Shown here one piece after another: positions 38,137-48,443 of a DNA stretch of 64,000 nt. Numbering within the stretch: position 1 is the first letter of the stretch; the number at the start of each line of letters is the position of its first letter. Location: positions 404,902 to 468,901 of the forward strand of contig JRWQ01000007.1 of the NCBI GenBank assembly GCA_000775715.1, read 5' to 3'. Below the pieces are notes generated by a model. It had not been told where the DNA came from, did no database searches, and was given only the letters and a program-made list of their open reading frames with translations. This DNA is from Vibrio tubiashii (GTDB taxonomy: Bacteria; Pseudomonadota; Gammaproteobacteria; Enterobacterales; Vibrionaceae). The translations under genes and the position numbers were made by a program.

Positions 38137-40497
38137 ATGACCATTCAAAGGCTTGAAGCTCACCAGCTGTATCTACCAGCGGAGCTAGAAAAACTAAAGA
38201 GCAAGTCGACAAAAGAGTTGGCGCCTATCGATGAGATTGTGGGGCAAGAGCGAGCTCAGAAAGCGGTGGAGTTTGCTATGTCGATTAAAGAGAAGGGATA
38301 CAACATCTACGCGATTGGTCAAAATGGCCTAGGTAAGCGTACCATGATCCTTCGTTACCTCAATCGCCACCAGCACGACGCAGCGGCACTGTTTGATTGG
38401 TGTTATGTGGCTAATTTTGAAGATATTCGCACACCGAAAGTACTGAAACTTCCGTGTGGGGTGGGAAGTAAGCTTAAGCAAGATATTGAAAAATTGATAG
38501 CTAAGCTGATTAACGCCATCCCATTAGCGTTTGACAACGAGCTTTACTATAGCCGTGCCGATAAGCTTAAAAACCAACTTGCCACCAAGCAAGAAGCTGA
38601 GTTGGCTGTTATCACCAAAGAAGCGAAGACAAAAGGCATTAGCCTGACCATCACTACCCAAGGAGATTACCAGTTTGTCGCGATGAATGGTGAGGAACTT
38701 CATAGTGAAGAGTCCTTCGATGCTTTGAGTAAGAAAGAGCAAGAGTACTTTAGCGATACCATTGACGAGCTAGAAGTCAAACTGCGCAACATGGTTCGTC
38801 AACTGACGGAGTGGGAAGAGACCTACACCGAGAAGATCAAAAAGCTCAATGACGAAGTCACCCTAGAGGTCATTACCCACTTTATTAAACAGCTCAAGAA
38901 GGACTACTCGCGTTATTCTGCGATCAAAAGCTACCTTACCGAGTTGCAGCAAGATATCGTTGATAACGCAGATATATTCCTTGAACAAAGCGCTGAGCAA
39001 GGGGAAGTGGCAAGTGCGTCTTTAGATAAAAAACTGCCCCGTCGTTACAAGGTTAACGTTCTCGTAAGCCGTAAGACGGAAGAGTTTCCGATCGTTGTTG
39101 AAGAGAATCCTAACTATCATACCTTGTTTGGTTATATCGAAACTGCGACGTTCAAAGGCACAGTATTTACCGACTTCTCTTTGATTCGCCCGGGTAGTTT
39201 GCACAAAGCGAATGGCGGTGTCCTGTTGATGGACGCGCAAAAGGTACTGGAGCAGCCTTATGTGTGGGATGGATTGAAGCGGGCGCTGCGTGCAAGGCAA
39301 CTGAGCTTTACCTCGCTTGAAAAAGAGGTGACCCTAACCGGAACCGTTTCTCTAGACCCAGAAGCAATTCCACTTGATGTAAAAATCATCTTGTTTGGTG
39401 ACTATCGCACTTATCAACTGCTTCAACACTACGATCCAGAGTTTAGTGAGCTGTTTAGAGTTACAGCTGACTTTGAAGATGAGATGAAGCGAGACAGCGA
39501 TTCTGAGCTGCAATATGCCCGCTTTATTTCCAGCGTAGTTAATGACAACGGTATGTTGCACTGCGACCGAAAAGCCATCGCTCGAATTATTGAGCATAGC
39601 TCGAGGCTGGCGGGTGATCAGAACAAGATCTCTCTCCACTCTGCCAATATCGCCAATCTGCTACGTGAATCCAATTATGTTGCGAGGCAAGCCAACTCGA
39701 ATATGATCCGTTCAAGTCATGTGGAAGAGGCTCTGTCTAACCAAGAACTTCGCGTTAGTCGACTGAAAGACAGTGTGATGGAGAGCTTTGTTAATGGCAC
39801 TACACTTATCCACACCAAAGGCGAAGCGGTCGGCCAGGTCAACGCGCTGTCTGTGTTGAGTACGAGTGAGTATATGTTCGGCGCACCAAACCGAATTACT
39901 GCTACAACCTGTTATGGCGATGGTGAAGTGATTGATATCGAGCGAAGCGTTGATCTTGGCGGCAGCATTCACTCTAAAGGTGTGATGATTCTTACCGCCT
40001 ATTTATCGTCTGTGTTTGGTAAAACGGCGAAAGTACCTTTGAGTACTACCATTACCTTTGAGCAATCATACGGTGGCGTCGATGGCGATAGTGCGAGTAT
40101 GGCCGAGTTCTGTGCCGTGGTTTCAGCGTTTTCCAAACAGCCAAACAGACAAGACATCGCCATTACGGGTTCGATGAACCAGTTTGGTGAATCCCAGCCA
40201 ATTGGTGGTGTAAATGAGAAGATCGAAGGCTTCTTTGATGTTTGTACGATAAAAGGTCGAATTAGTGAGCAGGGGGTAATCATCCCGCGCTCAAACATGC
40301 ATAACTTGATGCTACGACCTGATATCGTAAAAGCCGTAGAGAAGGGCGAGTTTCATATCTGGGCGATTGACCATGTGACAGAGGCAATAGAGCTGTTTAC
40401 TGGTAAACCTGCTGGGACGCCTAGTGACGAAGGCAGTTATCCCATCGATACTGTGTTTGGCATTGCTCAAGCGAAGCTCAATGCGCTACGTAAATAG
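38137..40497 (+). CDS. Lon-like ATP-dependent protease (LonB-type architecture)
   Basis: Cytoplasmic AAA+ serine-lysine protease of about 786 aa. The N-terminal region carries a modified P-loop (AIGQNGLGKRTM, residues about 60-72), followed by a helical insertion, Walker B-like GGVLLMDAQKV, and a C-terminal Lon peptidase domain. The catalytic dyad is Ser652 (DGDSAS) and Lys695 (VNEKIEG), separated by 43 residues as in E. coli Lon. ATG 38137 is preceded by AAGGAT; a GTG directly before it is possible. Substrates unknown. Stands alone, divergent from the TPR/YejF pair. Confidence 0.9.
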   Translation: MTIQRLEAHQLYLPAELEKLKSKSTKELAPIDEIVGQERAQKAVEFAMSIKEKGYNIYAIGQNGLGKRTMILRYLNRHQHDAAALFDWCYVANFEDIRTPKVLKLPCGVGSKLKQDIEKLIAKLINAIPLAFDNELYYSRADKLKNQLATKQEAELAVITKEAKTKGISLTITTQGDYQFVAMNGEELHSEESFDALSKKEQEYFSDTIDELEVKLRNMVRQLTEWEETYTEKIKKLNDEVTLEVITHFIKQLKKDYSRYSAIKSYLTELQQDIVDNADIFLEQSAEQGEVASASLDKKLPRRYKVNVLVSRKTEEFPIVVEENPNYHTLFGYIETATFKGTVFTDFSLIRPGSLHKANGGVLLMDAQKVLEQPYVWDGLKRALRARQLSFTSLEKEVTLTGTVSLDPEAIPLDVKIILFGDYRTYQLLQHYDPEFSELFRVTADFEDEMKRDSDSELQYARFISSVVNDNGMLHCDRKAIARIIEHSSRLAGDQNKISLHSANIANLLRESNYVARQANSNMIRSSHVEEALSNQELRVSRLKDSVMESFVNGTTLIHTKGEAVGQVNALSVLSTSEYMFGAPNRITATTCYGDGEVIDIERSVDLGGSIHSKGVMILTAYLSSVFGKTAKVPLSTTITFEQSYGGVDGDSASMAEFCAVVSAFSKQPNRQDIAITGSMNQFGESQPIGGVNEKIEGFFDVCTIKGRISEQGVIIPRSNMHNLMLRPDIVKAVEKGEFHIWAIDHVTEAIELFTGKPAGTPSDEGSYPIDTVFGIAQAKLNALRK

Positions 40498-40508
40498 TGA
40501 ACAACCGA

Positions 40509-40530
40509 GCCCCTGAACTAGGGGCCCATA
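40509..40530. terminator. Hairpin between the Lon-like and ldhA genes
   Basis: A 6-bp GC stem (40509-40514 with 40520-40525) between convergent genes. The flanking T-tract is weak. Confidence 0.5.
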
Positions 40531-40545
40531 TATTTTGAAGTAATT

Positions 40546-41544
40546 TTATAGCTCTATAACTTCGTTGCCAGATGGCACGCCTTTGGCAAACGCATCCACG
40601 TTGCCGAGTGTGGTTTCAGCAATATTTCCGAGCGCCTCATGGGTTAAGAATGCTTGGTGGCCGGTAAAAATTACGTTGTGACAAGCAGATAGGCGGCGGA
40701 ACACGTCATCGACGATAACGTCGTTAGATTTATCTTGGAAGAATAGCTCTTTTTCGTGTTCATACACATCCAATCCTAGTGCGCCGATGCGACCACGCTT
40801 TAGAGCTTCCACGGCTGCAGCTGAGTCAAGTAGACCGCCGCGGCTAGTATTAACGATCATCACGCCATCTTTCATCTGATCGAATGCTGATTCGTCGAGT
40901 AGATGATAGTTTTCTTCTGACATCGGGCAATGGAGTGTAATGACATCACTTTGGGCAAAGATCTCTTGTTTTGAAACGTATTTGGCACCAAGCTCAATGG
41001 CTAAGGGGTTCTGATACGGGTCGTGACACAACACATCCATGCCCAAGCCTCTTAAAATACGCATAGTCGCAAGGCCTATTTTGCCTGTGCCAATGACACC
41101 TGCGGTTTTGCCATGGAAGTTAAATCCGACCAGACCTTCGAGGTTAAAGTTGGCGTCACGAGTGCGTTGGTAAGCTTTGTGGAAACGTCGATTTAGGCTC
41201 ATCATTAAGCCGACCGTATGCTCCGCGACAGATTCTGGCGAGTAAGCTGGCACACGCACAACCTGAATGTTAAGTCGTTTAGCGGCTTCTAAATCGACTC
41301 TATCGAAGCCTGCGCAACGCATTGCAACCATCTGTACGCCTTGCTGTGACAGGGCCTCCAATACGGGTGCCGAAAGGTCATCGTTAACAAAAGCGCACAC
41401 AACTTGGCAGCCGTGAGCCATTTTTGCAGTTTTGGTAGTTAACCGAAACTCATGAAAGTGGAGGTTTAAGCCATACTGAGCGTTGGCTTTAGAAAACGAA
41501 ACTTCATCGTAAGATTTGGAGCTAAATACTGCGACATCTATCAT
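40546..41544 (-). CDS. ldhA: Fermentative D-lactate dehydrogenase
   Basis: NADH-dependent reduction of pyruvate to D-lactate in the cytoplasm. The 332-aa D-2-hydroxyacid dehydrogenase shows the NAD-binding GVIGTGKIGLATM, the substrate Arg region VNTSRGGLLDS, the Glu in ALGLDVYEHEKELF and catalytic His in TGHQAFLTHEAL. Opening FSSKSYDEVSF and length fit LdhA. It makes the D-lactate that the type II dehydrogenase encoded about 9 kb upstream could re-oxidise. Monocistronic. Confidence 0.95.
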   Translation of the reverse strand: MIDVAVFSSKSYDEVSFSKANAQYGLNLHFHEFRLTTKTAKMAHGCQVVCAFVNDDLSAPVLEALSQQGVQMVAMRCAGFDRVDLEAAKRLNIQVVRVPAYSPESVAEHTVGLMMSLNRRFHKAYQRTRDANFNLEGLVGFNFHGKTAGVIGTGKIGLATMRILRGLGMDVLCHDPYQNPLAIELGAKYVSKQEIFAQSDVITLHCPMSEENYHLLDESAFDQMKDGVMIVNTSRGGLLDSAAAVEALKRGRIGALGLDVYEHEKELFFQDKSNDVIVDDVFRRLSACHNVIFTGHQAFLTHEALGNIAETTLGNVDAFAKGVPSGNEVIEL

Positions 41545-41702
41545 AGCAACCTCTCAAAAAGAAAAGTGGAGAGTAATAGACTCCATTGAATACCTAATTT
41601 CACTAAAAATAAACCACTAATTAATAGGGGTATTATTGATTTGCATGAAAAGGTAAATAATTGATATATAGTAAAGAACAACCTTTATGAAGATAATTAA
41701 GT

Positions 41703-42176
41703 ATGATTAAGTTAACGCCAATGTCAGCTGAATATTTAGAGCAGGTCGCGGCTCTATCAATCGCTGATGATCAACGACCTTTTGTCGGTACTATCGAGGA
41801 AGTGTTAGCAAACGCTGATGATAAAGTTCATCCTCATCTAGTTTTAACAGGTAACCGTGTGGTAGGGATCTTCTTAATTGATACTACCTACAGCGTTCAC
41901 TATGATTTTTGCCCACCAAACACACTAGGTTTTCGTGCTTTTCTGATTGATATTAAATGCCAAGGGCTAGGGTATGGAAGTGCTGTAATCGCACAACTTA
42001 CCGACTATCTCTCTCAATATTACCCTCACTATTGCGCAGTTTATTTAACGGTAAACTGCAAAAATCCAGTCGCGTATCGGTGCTATTTAAATAATGGTTT
42101 CAGTGACGCAGGTGAGCTTTATCTAGGAGGCGCTGCCGGACCACAGCATATTATGTTGAAGCCTCTGGTAGCCTAA
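41703..42176 (+). CDS. GNAT family N-acetyltransferase
   Basis: A 157-aa acetyl-CoA-dependent acyltransferase. The central beta strands and acetyl-CoA loop (DIKCQGLGYGSAVIAQL, a Q/R-x-x-G-x-G/A variant) and the C-terminal NPVAYRCYLNNGF are GNAT marks. Substrate unknown. The ATG has a weak AAGATAATTAAGT leader. Monocistronic between ldhA and a chemotaxis receptor gene. Confidence 0.88.
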   Translation: MIKLTPMSAEYLEQVAALSIADDQRPFVGTIEEVLANADDKVHPHLVLTGNRVVGIFLIDTTYSVHYDFCPPNTLGFRAFLIDIKCQGLGYGSAVIAQLTDYLSQYYPHYCAVYLTVNCKNPVAYRCYLNNGFSDAGELYLGGAAGPQHIMLKPLVA

Positions 42177-42363
42177 AGGGTTATTCAATAAGTTAAATTG
42201 AGTTAAATATCATCTTCATTTAATTATCACTAAAATATGAGAATTATTGCACATTACTTCCAGATAGCTGCTACCGTTATATTTAAATAAGTCCGACCAG
42301 TTAACGATCACACCCAAGAAGTGGCTCTGGCGGATAACAACGAATGTTAAACGGCTAGGGGAC

Positions 42364-44007
42364 ATGGATATGTTCATTTCTAAACTGAAGAGCGTCTCGA
42401 TCGCTGCAAGGGCATGGTCGATTCTGGGGTTATTTGCTGTCGGTCTGTTTGCTAACACATTGTTAAATATAGATAAATCTCGCCAGCATATGCGTGAGAA
42501 TTACGAACAAGGTGTAGAAACCTTGGTCGAAAGTGCACTGAGTGTCGTGCAATATCACTATCAGCAAAGTCAAAATGGCACATTATCAACCGAGAAGGCG
42601 CAAGAGAGAGCGTTACAAGTGATCTCCGCGATGAGATTTGACGGTGACAACTATATATTTGTTGGCGATGGTGATGGTGTTCAAATTGCTACTGGTGTCG
42701 CGTCACTTTTGGGTAACAACATTCTCAACTTGCAAGACAGTGAGGGGCGATATTTCGTAAAAAGTCTCTATGATACCGCCAGAAATGGCGGCGGTTTTAT
42801 CGATTATACGTGGGCTAACCCAGACAAAGGCACGACAGACCCAAAAACGAGTTATGCCATCATGTTTGAACCCTGGGATTGGATGATCGGATCTGGAATG
42901 AATATGGACGCGTTACAGGCCGCTACCTACAGATCTGAGATGGCTTCTCTCTCATATGCGTTGGGAATTTTGATTATACTTTCTTTGGTTGTCGGGTATT
43001 TCATTAAAACCATTACGTCCCCACTTAAGCGAACACTTAAGGCTATGCACACGCTGTCGCAGGGTGAAGGGGACCTAACTCAAAGGTTGCCTGAAGAGGG
43101 AAGTAAAGAGCTGATTTATCTCTCGCGTTACTTTAATCAGTTTGTTGCTTCGATCCAATCTATTATGTTGAATATCAGTGACGCGGGCACGCAGGTATCG
43201 GCATCTGCGACGCAACTGTCGACTTCAGTTCACCACATCGATGACAGCTTGAAGCAGCAACAAGATGATGTCGACATGCTGGCAACGGCAATGACAGAAA
43301 TGCTCGCTACAGTTGAAGAAGTCGCAGGCAGAACCTCTGAGTCTAATGAAGCGAGTCGTTTAGCTGCACAAGAGACTCAAAATAGCCACGTAATTATTAA
43401 GAAAAACGTGACTGAAGCGAACGAACTTTCAGATCAAATGGATGCGGCTGGGCAAGTCGTTCAACAGTTAGCGTTGGATGCAAAAAATGTTGATACTGTG
43501 CTCGAAGTCATTAGAGGGGTTGCCGAGCAAACCAATTTACTTGCACTCAATGCGGCCATTGAAGCGGCTAGGGCCGGAGAGCAAGGACGCGGCTTTGCGG
43601 TGGTCGCTGACGAGGTTCGAACTTTGTCGCAGCGCACTCAAGAGTCAACGTTAGAGATCCAGACTATTGTTGAGAAATTGCAAACCGGCGCTGAAAAAGT
43701 TGAAGTTGTGATGAAACAGGGCGCGGCTAAAGCCACTCAAGCTTCAGAGCTCTCTGCTCAAGCGGGGGAAACACTCGACAAGATCAATCAAGAGGTCCAC
43801 ACCATCGAGGAGATGGCGCAACATATTGCAACTGCTGCCGAAGAGCAGACCGTTACGGTGAATGATATTAACCGTAATGTGGTCAGTTTGAGTGATATGG
43901 CGAGTACGGTATCCAGTGAATCGGCGCAAATGGCTTCTTCGGGCAAGGAGTTAAGGCATGTTTCGGAGAATCTAATGGCGATGATAAACCGTTTTAAACT
44001 CGCCTAA
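42364..44007 (+). CDS. Methyl-accepting chemotaxis protein with single Cache domain
   Basis: Inner-membrane chemoreceptor. TM1 is near residues 20-35, followed by a periplasmic sCache_2 domain ([41 protein letters not shown]), TM2 near 195-215, HAMP and a long cytoplasmic signalling coiled coil with the hairpin tip [32 protein letters not shown] (residues about 385-420). sCache_2 receptors often bind small carboxylates or similar ligands; the actual ligand is unknown. GGGGAC precedes ATG 42364; ATG 42370 is also possible. Confidence 0.93.
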   Translation: MDMFISKLKSVSIAARAWSILGLFAVGLFANTLLNIDKSRQHMRENYEQGVETLVESALSVVQYHYQQSQNGTLSTEKAQERALQVISAMRFDGDNYIFVGDGDGVQIATGVASLLGNNILNLQDSEGRYFVKSLYDTARNGGGFIDYTWANPDKGTTDPKTSYAIMFEPWDWMIGSGMNMDALQAATYRSEMASLSYALGILIILSLVVGYFIKTITSPLKRTLKAMHTLSQGEGDLTQRLPEEGSKELIYLSRYFNQFVASIQSIMLNISDAGTQVSASATQLSTSVHHIDDSLKQQQDDVDMLATAMTEMLATVEEVAGRTSESNEASRLAAQETQNSHVIIKKNVTEANELSDQMDAAGQVVQQLALDAKNVDTVLEVIRGVAEQTNLLALNAAIEAARAGEQGRGFAVVADEVRTLSQRTQESTLEIQTIVEKLQTGAEKVEVVMKQGAAKATQASELSAQAGETLDKINQEVHTIEEMAQHIATAAEEQTVTVNDINRNVVSLSDMASTVSSESAQMASSGKELRHVSENLMAMINRFKLA

Positions 44008-44048
44008 CACCATCACATGAAATCAGAACAATCAGATTAGATGTTTAC

Positions 44049-44097
44049 AGGTCGCTAGTGTTAGAATCGTCGCAAAATTTCTAACGCTAGTAGACCT
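44049..44097 (+). promoter_or_regulatory. Long inverted repeat abutting the Nudix gene start
   Basis: Arms of 12 bp (44055-44066 and 44079-44090) match with a single G-U type mismatch, and outer AGGTC/GACCT (44049-44053 and 44093-44097) extends them to the base before ATG 44098. There is no Shine-Dalgarno sequence. It could be an operator or a translation-controlling hairpin. Confidence 0.5.
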
Positions 44098-44616
44098 ATG
44101 AGACACCTAAAAACCACGGTTCATCCTGATTTACAACACTTAAACGATAAGCTAATCTTAAAGCGCAACGCGGCACGAGCTATTGTTGTTGATGGTGAAG
44201 ACATTCTACTTTTGTACACTGAGCGTTATCACGACTACACGATACCAGGTGGCGGCCTCGATGAAGGTGAAGATATCATCGCAGGAATGGTGCGTGAGTT
44301 AGAGGAAGAGACGGGAGCAAATAATATTCATGGAATCAAGCCTTATGGTATCTATGAAGAGTTTCGTCCTTGGTACAAAGATGACGCTGATGTTATACAT
44401 ATGATTTCATACTGTTATACCTGTAAAGTCGACCGTGAACTCGGTGATACGAACTACGAGGACTACGAAATTAAAAACGGCATGAAAGCGGTATGGATGA
44501 ACATTCACGATGCCATCGCTCACAATGAAAAAACCATAGCGGAAAGCCCGAAAAAAGGCATGAGCATTGAACGTGAAACGTTTTTACTGCATTTGATTGC
44601 AAAAGAGATGCTTTAA
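44098..44616 (+). CDS. Nudix hydrolase
   Basis: A 172-aa pyrophosphohydrolase acting on nucleoside diphosphate-linked substrates. The Nudix box GX5EX7REUXEEXGU is complete: GGLDEGEDIIAGMVRELEEE then TGA at about residues 59-81. The preceding YTIPGGG is also typical. The exact substrate cannot be told. Unusually, the start codon directly follows a long inverted repeat and no ribosome site is visible, so translation may be regulated or use a leaderless or weak-site mode. Confidence 0.9.
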   Translation: MRHLKTTVHPDLQHLNDKLILKRNAARAIVVDGEDILLLYTERYHDYTIPGGGLDEGEDIIAGMVRELEEETGANNIHGIKPYGIYEEFRPWYKDDADVIHMISYCYTCKVDRELGDTNYEDYEIKNGMKAVWMNIHDAIAHNEKTIAESPKKGMSIERETFLLHLIAKEML

Positions 44617-44648
44617 CAAACAACCGGTTAGTTACCGAGAGCAAAATA

Positions 44649-45998
44649 TCACATTGGCAGTGTGTCGATTGCTTTTTTCAGCGCATTAAAGCACTGCTCA
44701 TCTATTGCGGAGTGTAAACTTTCCTCCATGATTTCAAGCGTTTTTGGAATGGGAATCGCTCCCCGATAAGGCCTTTCCGCGGTAATGGCGTCAAAAATGT
44801 CAGCTGTGGTGATAATACGAGTAGCTAACGGAATGTCGGATTCTTTCAGCTGTTTCGGATACCCTGTCCCGTCAAGCTTTTCATGATGCGCCCCTGCAAT
44901 CCAAGCCATCTCCGAAAAGGGTTTTAAATGGCTGAGGATCTTTTCAGTGAGTGCCGCGTGTGATTTAACCGCTTCCCACTCTTCTTCGTTAAGCTTACCT
45001 GGCTTGTCTAAAATGGTATTGCTGACGCCAAGCTTACCGACATCATGCAACAGTGCAGCGCGCTTGAGCCACTTCCTTTGATGTTCATCAATACCCAACT
45101 CTTGGGCGATAAAATCAGTATACACGGCAACTCTTTCACTGTGTCCTGAGGTGTAGGGGCTTTTCGAGTCGACAATTCTGCCAAACGCACTGACAATGCA
45201 GTCTAAATAGTCCTCATCAATGTTTACACAGGTGTTGGCAGGTGAGAATGACATGACACGTTGAGCAATGTCATTGGCCTGTAATCCATCTATGAAGTCT
45301 TTATCTTGCGCAATGTCGTTAAAAAACGAAACAATTTGGGGGTCAAACCAAGAGCCGCTTCGAGCTTGAACTTCTTCGATTGCAGTGTCTAAATTGTGTT
45401 CAAACTGGAAAACGTCAACCACTTGGGCAAACAAAGCAATCCTAGAATACAGGGGAATCTCTTCATGCTTTAGCTGCGCGGGTCTTCCTGTACCGTCCCA
45501 ATGCTCATCAAGACTGTGAACACCCGCTGCTACATCTTCACTAAACCTTAGTTCACGGGCGACCTCAGCGCCTCTTGTGCAGCGGGTTTCGATGAGCTCT
45601 TGGGCGTATGCTGAGCCGTTTTTCAGAATATCCACCGTAGTGGTGATTCTTTCTACCCAACCACGACCAATACCTGTGTTTTTGACGACAAAGTTGATCG
45701 CGCTAGAGAGGCTAGTGCCAACCGTTTTATAGTTGCGTTTAAATGCACGATCATCGGTGAGATAAAGTTCGCAGATACGAGCAGCGTTACTACTACAGCC
45801 AGCATCTTTGAGTAGCAGTGTAAAGAACAGGTCGTACAACTGCGCTTCAGATAACTGCATTTTCTCGCCGATATGCATACCGATCCAGCAGCAACGGATA
45901 CAGTGCTCAGGAGGTTGGCCTTCTGTCATGTCGAGTGCCGTTGTTAGAGAAAGCATGAGTTCTGAAAGCGGAATGGATTGATTTATGTGACGCAGCAT
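44649..45998 (-). CDS. Tandem HD-GYP protein (c-di-GMP phosphodiesterase)
   Basis: Cytoplasmic 449-aa protein with two HD-type halves. The N-terminal half is degenerate: LLKDAGC replaces HDxGK and HSLDEHWDGTGRP replaces the HHExxDGxGYP motif. The C-terminal half (about residues 265-440) is canonical, with HSERVAVY, LLHDVGKLG and HHEKLDGTGYP, so c-di-GMP hydrolysis is expected there. The degenerate half may be regulatory. In a genome region rich in polysaccharide genes this could tune c-di-GMP, but no direct link is shown. Confidence 0.9.
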   Translation of the reverse strand: MLRHINQSIPLSELMLSLTTALDMTEGQPPEHCIRCCWIGMHIGEKMQLSEAQLYDLFFTLLLKDAGCSSNAARICELYLTDDRAFKRNYKTVGTSLSSAINFVVKNTGIGRGWVERITTTVDILKNGSAYAQELIETRCTRGAEVARELRFSEDVAAGVHSLDEHWDGTGRPAQLKHEEIPLYSRIALFAQVVDVFQFEHNLDTAIEEVQARSGSWFDPQIVSFFNDIAQDKDFIDGLQANDIAQRVMSFSPANTCVNIDEDYLDCIVSAFGRIVDSKSPYTSGHSERVAVYTDFIAQELGIDEHQRKWLKRAALLHDVGKLGVSNTILDKPGKLNEEEWEAVKSHAALTEKILSHLKPFSEMAWIAGAHHEKLDGTGYPKQLKESDIPLATRIITTADIFDAITAERPYRGAIPIPKTLEIMEESLHSAIDEQCFNALKKAIDTLPM

Positions 45999-46097
45999 TT
46001 CTTCTCCTACAAGAGCAACAGTAACTGGCTAAAGGCATTAATTAACAACGACTTTACTTATAAAGGTTAGTGAATCGAATGATGGATCGCCACTTAA

Positions 46098-46258
46098 TAC
46101 CAATCTGGATAAGTAGGTGATCAGATAATTGCGCAGGAAAAATCGCTTAGAGCAAGGCATAGATTGCAGCTAGCTAGTTGACCTACCTACAAAATCTATA
46201 ACGCAGCTATCAGCGATTTTAACTAGCAAGAATGCCCAGATACTTATTTAGGTTGGTA
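46098..46258. mobile_element. MITE-like inverted-repeat element
   Basis: A 161-bp non-coding element. Its terminal 18-mers (46098-46115 and 46241-46258) are inverted repeats agreeing at 15 of 18 positions, and inner arms (AAAATCGCT near 46138, AGCGATTTT near 46212) are perfectly complementary, so nearly the whole element folds as one long hairpin. TA dinucleotides border it. No ORF. The gap 45999-46369 contains nothing else except the tkt terminator. Confidence 0.6.
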
Positions 46259-46308
46259 TAATAGACTAGGAAAAAGAACAAACAATGATAAAGCTTAAAC
46301 AAAAATAA

Positions 46309-46348
46309 TAAAAAGGCCCCACCTTATGTTGCAATAAGTGCGGGGCCT
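46309..46348 (-). terminator. tkt: Intrinsic terminator after tkt
   Basis: Stem AGGCCCC (46314-46320) with GGGGCCT (46342-46348), extended by internal pairing, followed on the minus strand by TTTTTA. Confidence 0.85.
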
Positions 46349-46369
46349 AAACTTTAGTGAGCTAGACGA

Positions 46370-48361
46370 TTAAGCGAGAAGCTCTTTCGCTGTGCTAACT
46401 ACGTTTTCAGTTGTGAAACCGAACATCTTGAACAGTTCGCCTGCTGGTGCAGATTCACCGAATGTTGTCATACCGATGATCTTGCCGCCGAAGCCAACGT
46501 ACTTGTACCAGAAGTCCGCAATACCTGCTTCAACAGCGATACGCGCTGTTACGTCTGATGGCAGTACTGCTTCACGGTAAGCTACGTCTTGCTTGTCGAA
46601 TGCATCTGTTGATGGCATTGAAACAACACGTACTTGTTTACCTTCAGCTGTTAGCTGTGCTGCTGCTTCTACCGCTAGCTCAACTTCTGAACCTGTCGCG
46701 ATAAGGATTAGCTCTGGCTTGCCAGCACAATCTTTCAGAATGTAAGCACCTTTAGCGATGTTCGCTAATTGCTCTGCATCACGCTCTTGCTGTGCAAGGT
46801 TTTGACGAGAGAAGATTAGCGACGTTGGACCGTCTTTACGCTCGATAGCCAGTTTCCAAGCGACTGCAGATTCCACTTGGTCACATGGACGCCATGTGCT
46901 CATGTTTGGCGTTAGACGTAGCGATGCCATTTGCTCAACGGGTTGGTGAGTTGGGCCATCTTCGCCTAGACCGATAGAGTCGTGCGTGTACACTTGGATG
47001 TTCTGAACTTTCATCAGAGCCGCCATGCGCATTGCGTTACGAGCGTATTCCATGAACATTAGGAAAGTTGCACCGTATGGTACGAAACCACCGTGTAGTG
47101 CAATACCGTTCATGATAGCTGTCATACCGAATTCACGCACACCGTAGTGGATGTAGTTACCTGATGCATCTTCAGCAGAAACAGACTTAGAACCAGACCA
47201 CATAGTCAGGTTAGAAGGCGCTAGGTCAGCAGAGCCGCCTAGGAATTCTGGTAGCATAGCACCGAACGCTTCTAGCGCGTTTTGAGACGCTTTACGTGAT
47301 GCGATGTTTGCTGGGTTTGCTTGAAGGTCAGTAATGATTGCGTTTGCTTTCTCTTCCCACTGTGCTGGCAGTTCACCGTTTACGCGGCGTTTGAATTCTG
47401 CTGCAAGCTCTGGATATGCTGCTTCATAAGCTGCAAGTTTCTCGTTCCACGCTGCTTCCTTAGCTGCGCCTGCTTCTTTCGCATCCCATTGCGCGTAGAC
47501 ATCTTGCGGAATTTCAAAAGGACCGTACTCCCAACCAAGTTCTTTACGTGTTGCTGTAATTTCTTCAGCGCCTAGTGGTGCACCGTGACAGTCGTGAGAA
47601 CCAGACTTGTTAGGTGAACCAAAACCGATGATAGTTTTAGTACAGATTAGCGTAGGGCGCGGGTCAGCTTTAGCCGCGATGATAGCCGCGTTGATCGCTT
47701 CAGGATCGTGACCGTCTACCGCTGGGATTACATGCCAACCGTACGCTTCAAAACGCTTAGGTGTATCGTCAGAGAACCAGCCTTCAACGTGACCATCGAT
47801 AGAAATACCGTTGTCATCCCAGAACGCAATTAGCTTACCAAGACCTAGCGTACCTGCTAGAGAACATGCTTCGTGCGAGATACCTTCCATCAGACAGCCA
47901 TCACCCATGAATGCATAAGTGAAGTGATCGACGATGTCGTGTCCTGGCTTGTTGAACTGTGCCGCTAGAGTTTTCTCAGCCAGCGCCATACCAACAGCGT
48001 TAGTGATGCCTTGACCTAGTGGGCCAGTTGTTGTCTCGATACCCGGTGCGTAACCATACTCTGGGTGACCTGGAGTCTTAGAGTGTAGTTGACGGAAGTT
48101 TTTCAGATCGTCGATTGATAGCTCGTAACCTGCTAGGTGCAGCAACGAGTAAATCAGCATAGAGCCGTGGCCGTTTGAAAGAATGAAACGGTCGCGGTCA
48201 GCCCACTCTGGGTTTGCTGGGTTGTGATTTAGGTGAGAGCGCCAAAGAACTTCAGCGATATCAGCCATACCCATAGGCGCACCCGGGTGACCAGAGTTAG
48301 CCTGTTGAACACCGTCCATGCTTAGTGCACGAATTGCATTTGCTAGATGTTTGCGATCCAT
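46370..48361 (-). CDS. tkt: Transketolase
   Basis: Thiamine-diphosphate enzyme of the non-oxidative pentose phosphate pathway. The 663-aa length is canonical. Family blocks: [25 protein letters not shown]-type [14 protein letters not shown], the ThDP/Mg motif [14 protein letters not shown] through FWDDNGIS, and [20 protein letters not shown] and [17 protein letters not shown] for cofactor and substrate contacts. It lies 82 bases after talB, separated by a hairpin; the pair forms one operon likely controlled by the divergent SorC-type regulator. A second tkt copy elsewhere in the genome is likely in vibrios. Confidence 0.97.
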   Translation of the reverse strand: MDRKHLANAIRALSMDGVQQANSGHPGAPMGMADIAEVLWRSHLNHNPANPEWADRDRFILSNGHGSMLIYSLLHLAGYELSIDDLKNFRQLHSKTPGHPEYGYAPGIETTTGPLGQGITNAVGMALAEKTLAAQFNKPGHDIVDHFTYAFMGDGCLMEGISHEACSLAGTLGLGKLIAFWDDNGISIDGHVEGWFSDDTPKRFEAYGWHVIPAVDGHDPEAINAAIIAAKADPRPTLICTKTIIGFGSPNKSGSHDCHGAPLGAEEITATRKELGWEYGPFEIPQDVYAQWDAKEAGAAKEAAWNEKLAAYEAAYPELAAEFKRRVNGELPAQWEEKANAIITDLQANPANIASRKASQNALEAFGAMLPEFLGGSADLAPSNLTMWSGSKSVSAEDASGNYIHYGVREFGMTAIMNGIALHGGFVPYGATFLMFMEYARNAMRMAALMKVQNIQVYTHDSIGLGEDGPTHQPVEQMASLRLTPNMSTWRPCDQVESAVAWKLAIERKDGPTSLIFSRQNLAQQERDAEQLANIAKGAYILKDCAGKPELILIATGSEVELAVEAAAQLTAEGKQVRVVSMPSTDAFDKQDVAYREAVLPSDVTARIAVEAGIADFWYKYVGFGGKIIGMTTFGESAPAGELFKMFGFTTENVVSTAKELLA

Positions 48362-48406
48362 AATAAATACCGATTAATAGATTGTTTCTTAAAAAGGATG
48401 TTAAGA

Positions 48407-48428
48407 GGGGAACGCAAACGTTCCCCTT
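48407..48428. other. Intercistronic hairpin between talB and tkt
   Basis: GGGGAAC (48407-48413) and GTTCCCC (48420-48426) form a 7-bp stem with a 6-base loop. The T-tract follows on the plus strand, while on the minus (transcribed) strand only TCTT follows, so partial termination or RNA stabilisation is more likely than a full stop. Confidence 0.5.
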
Positions 48429-48443
48429 TTTAAATTCTGTTGA

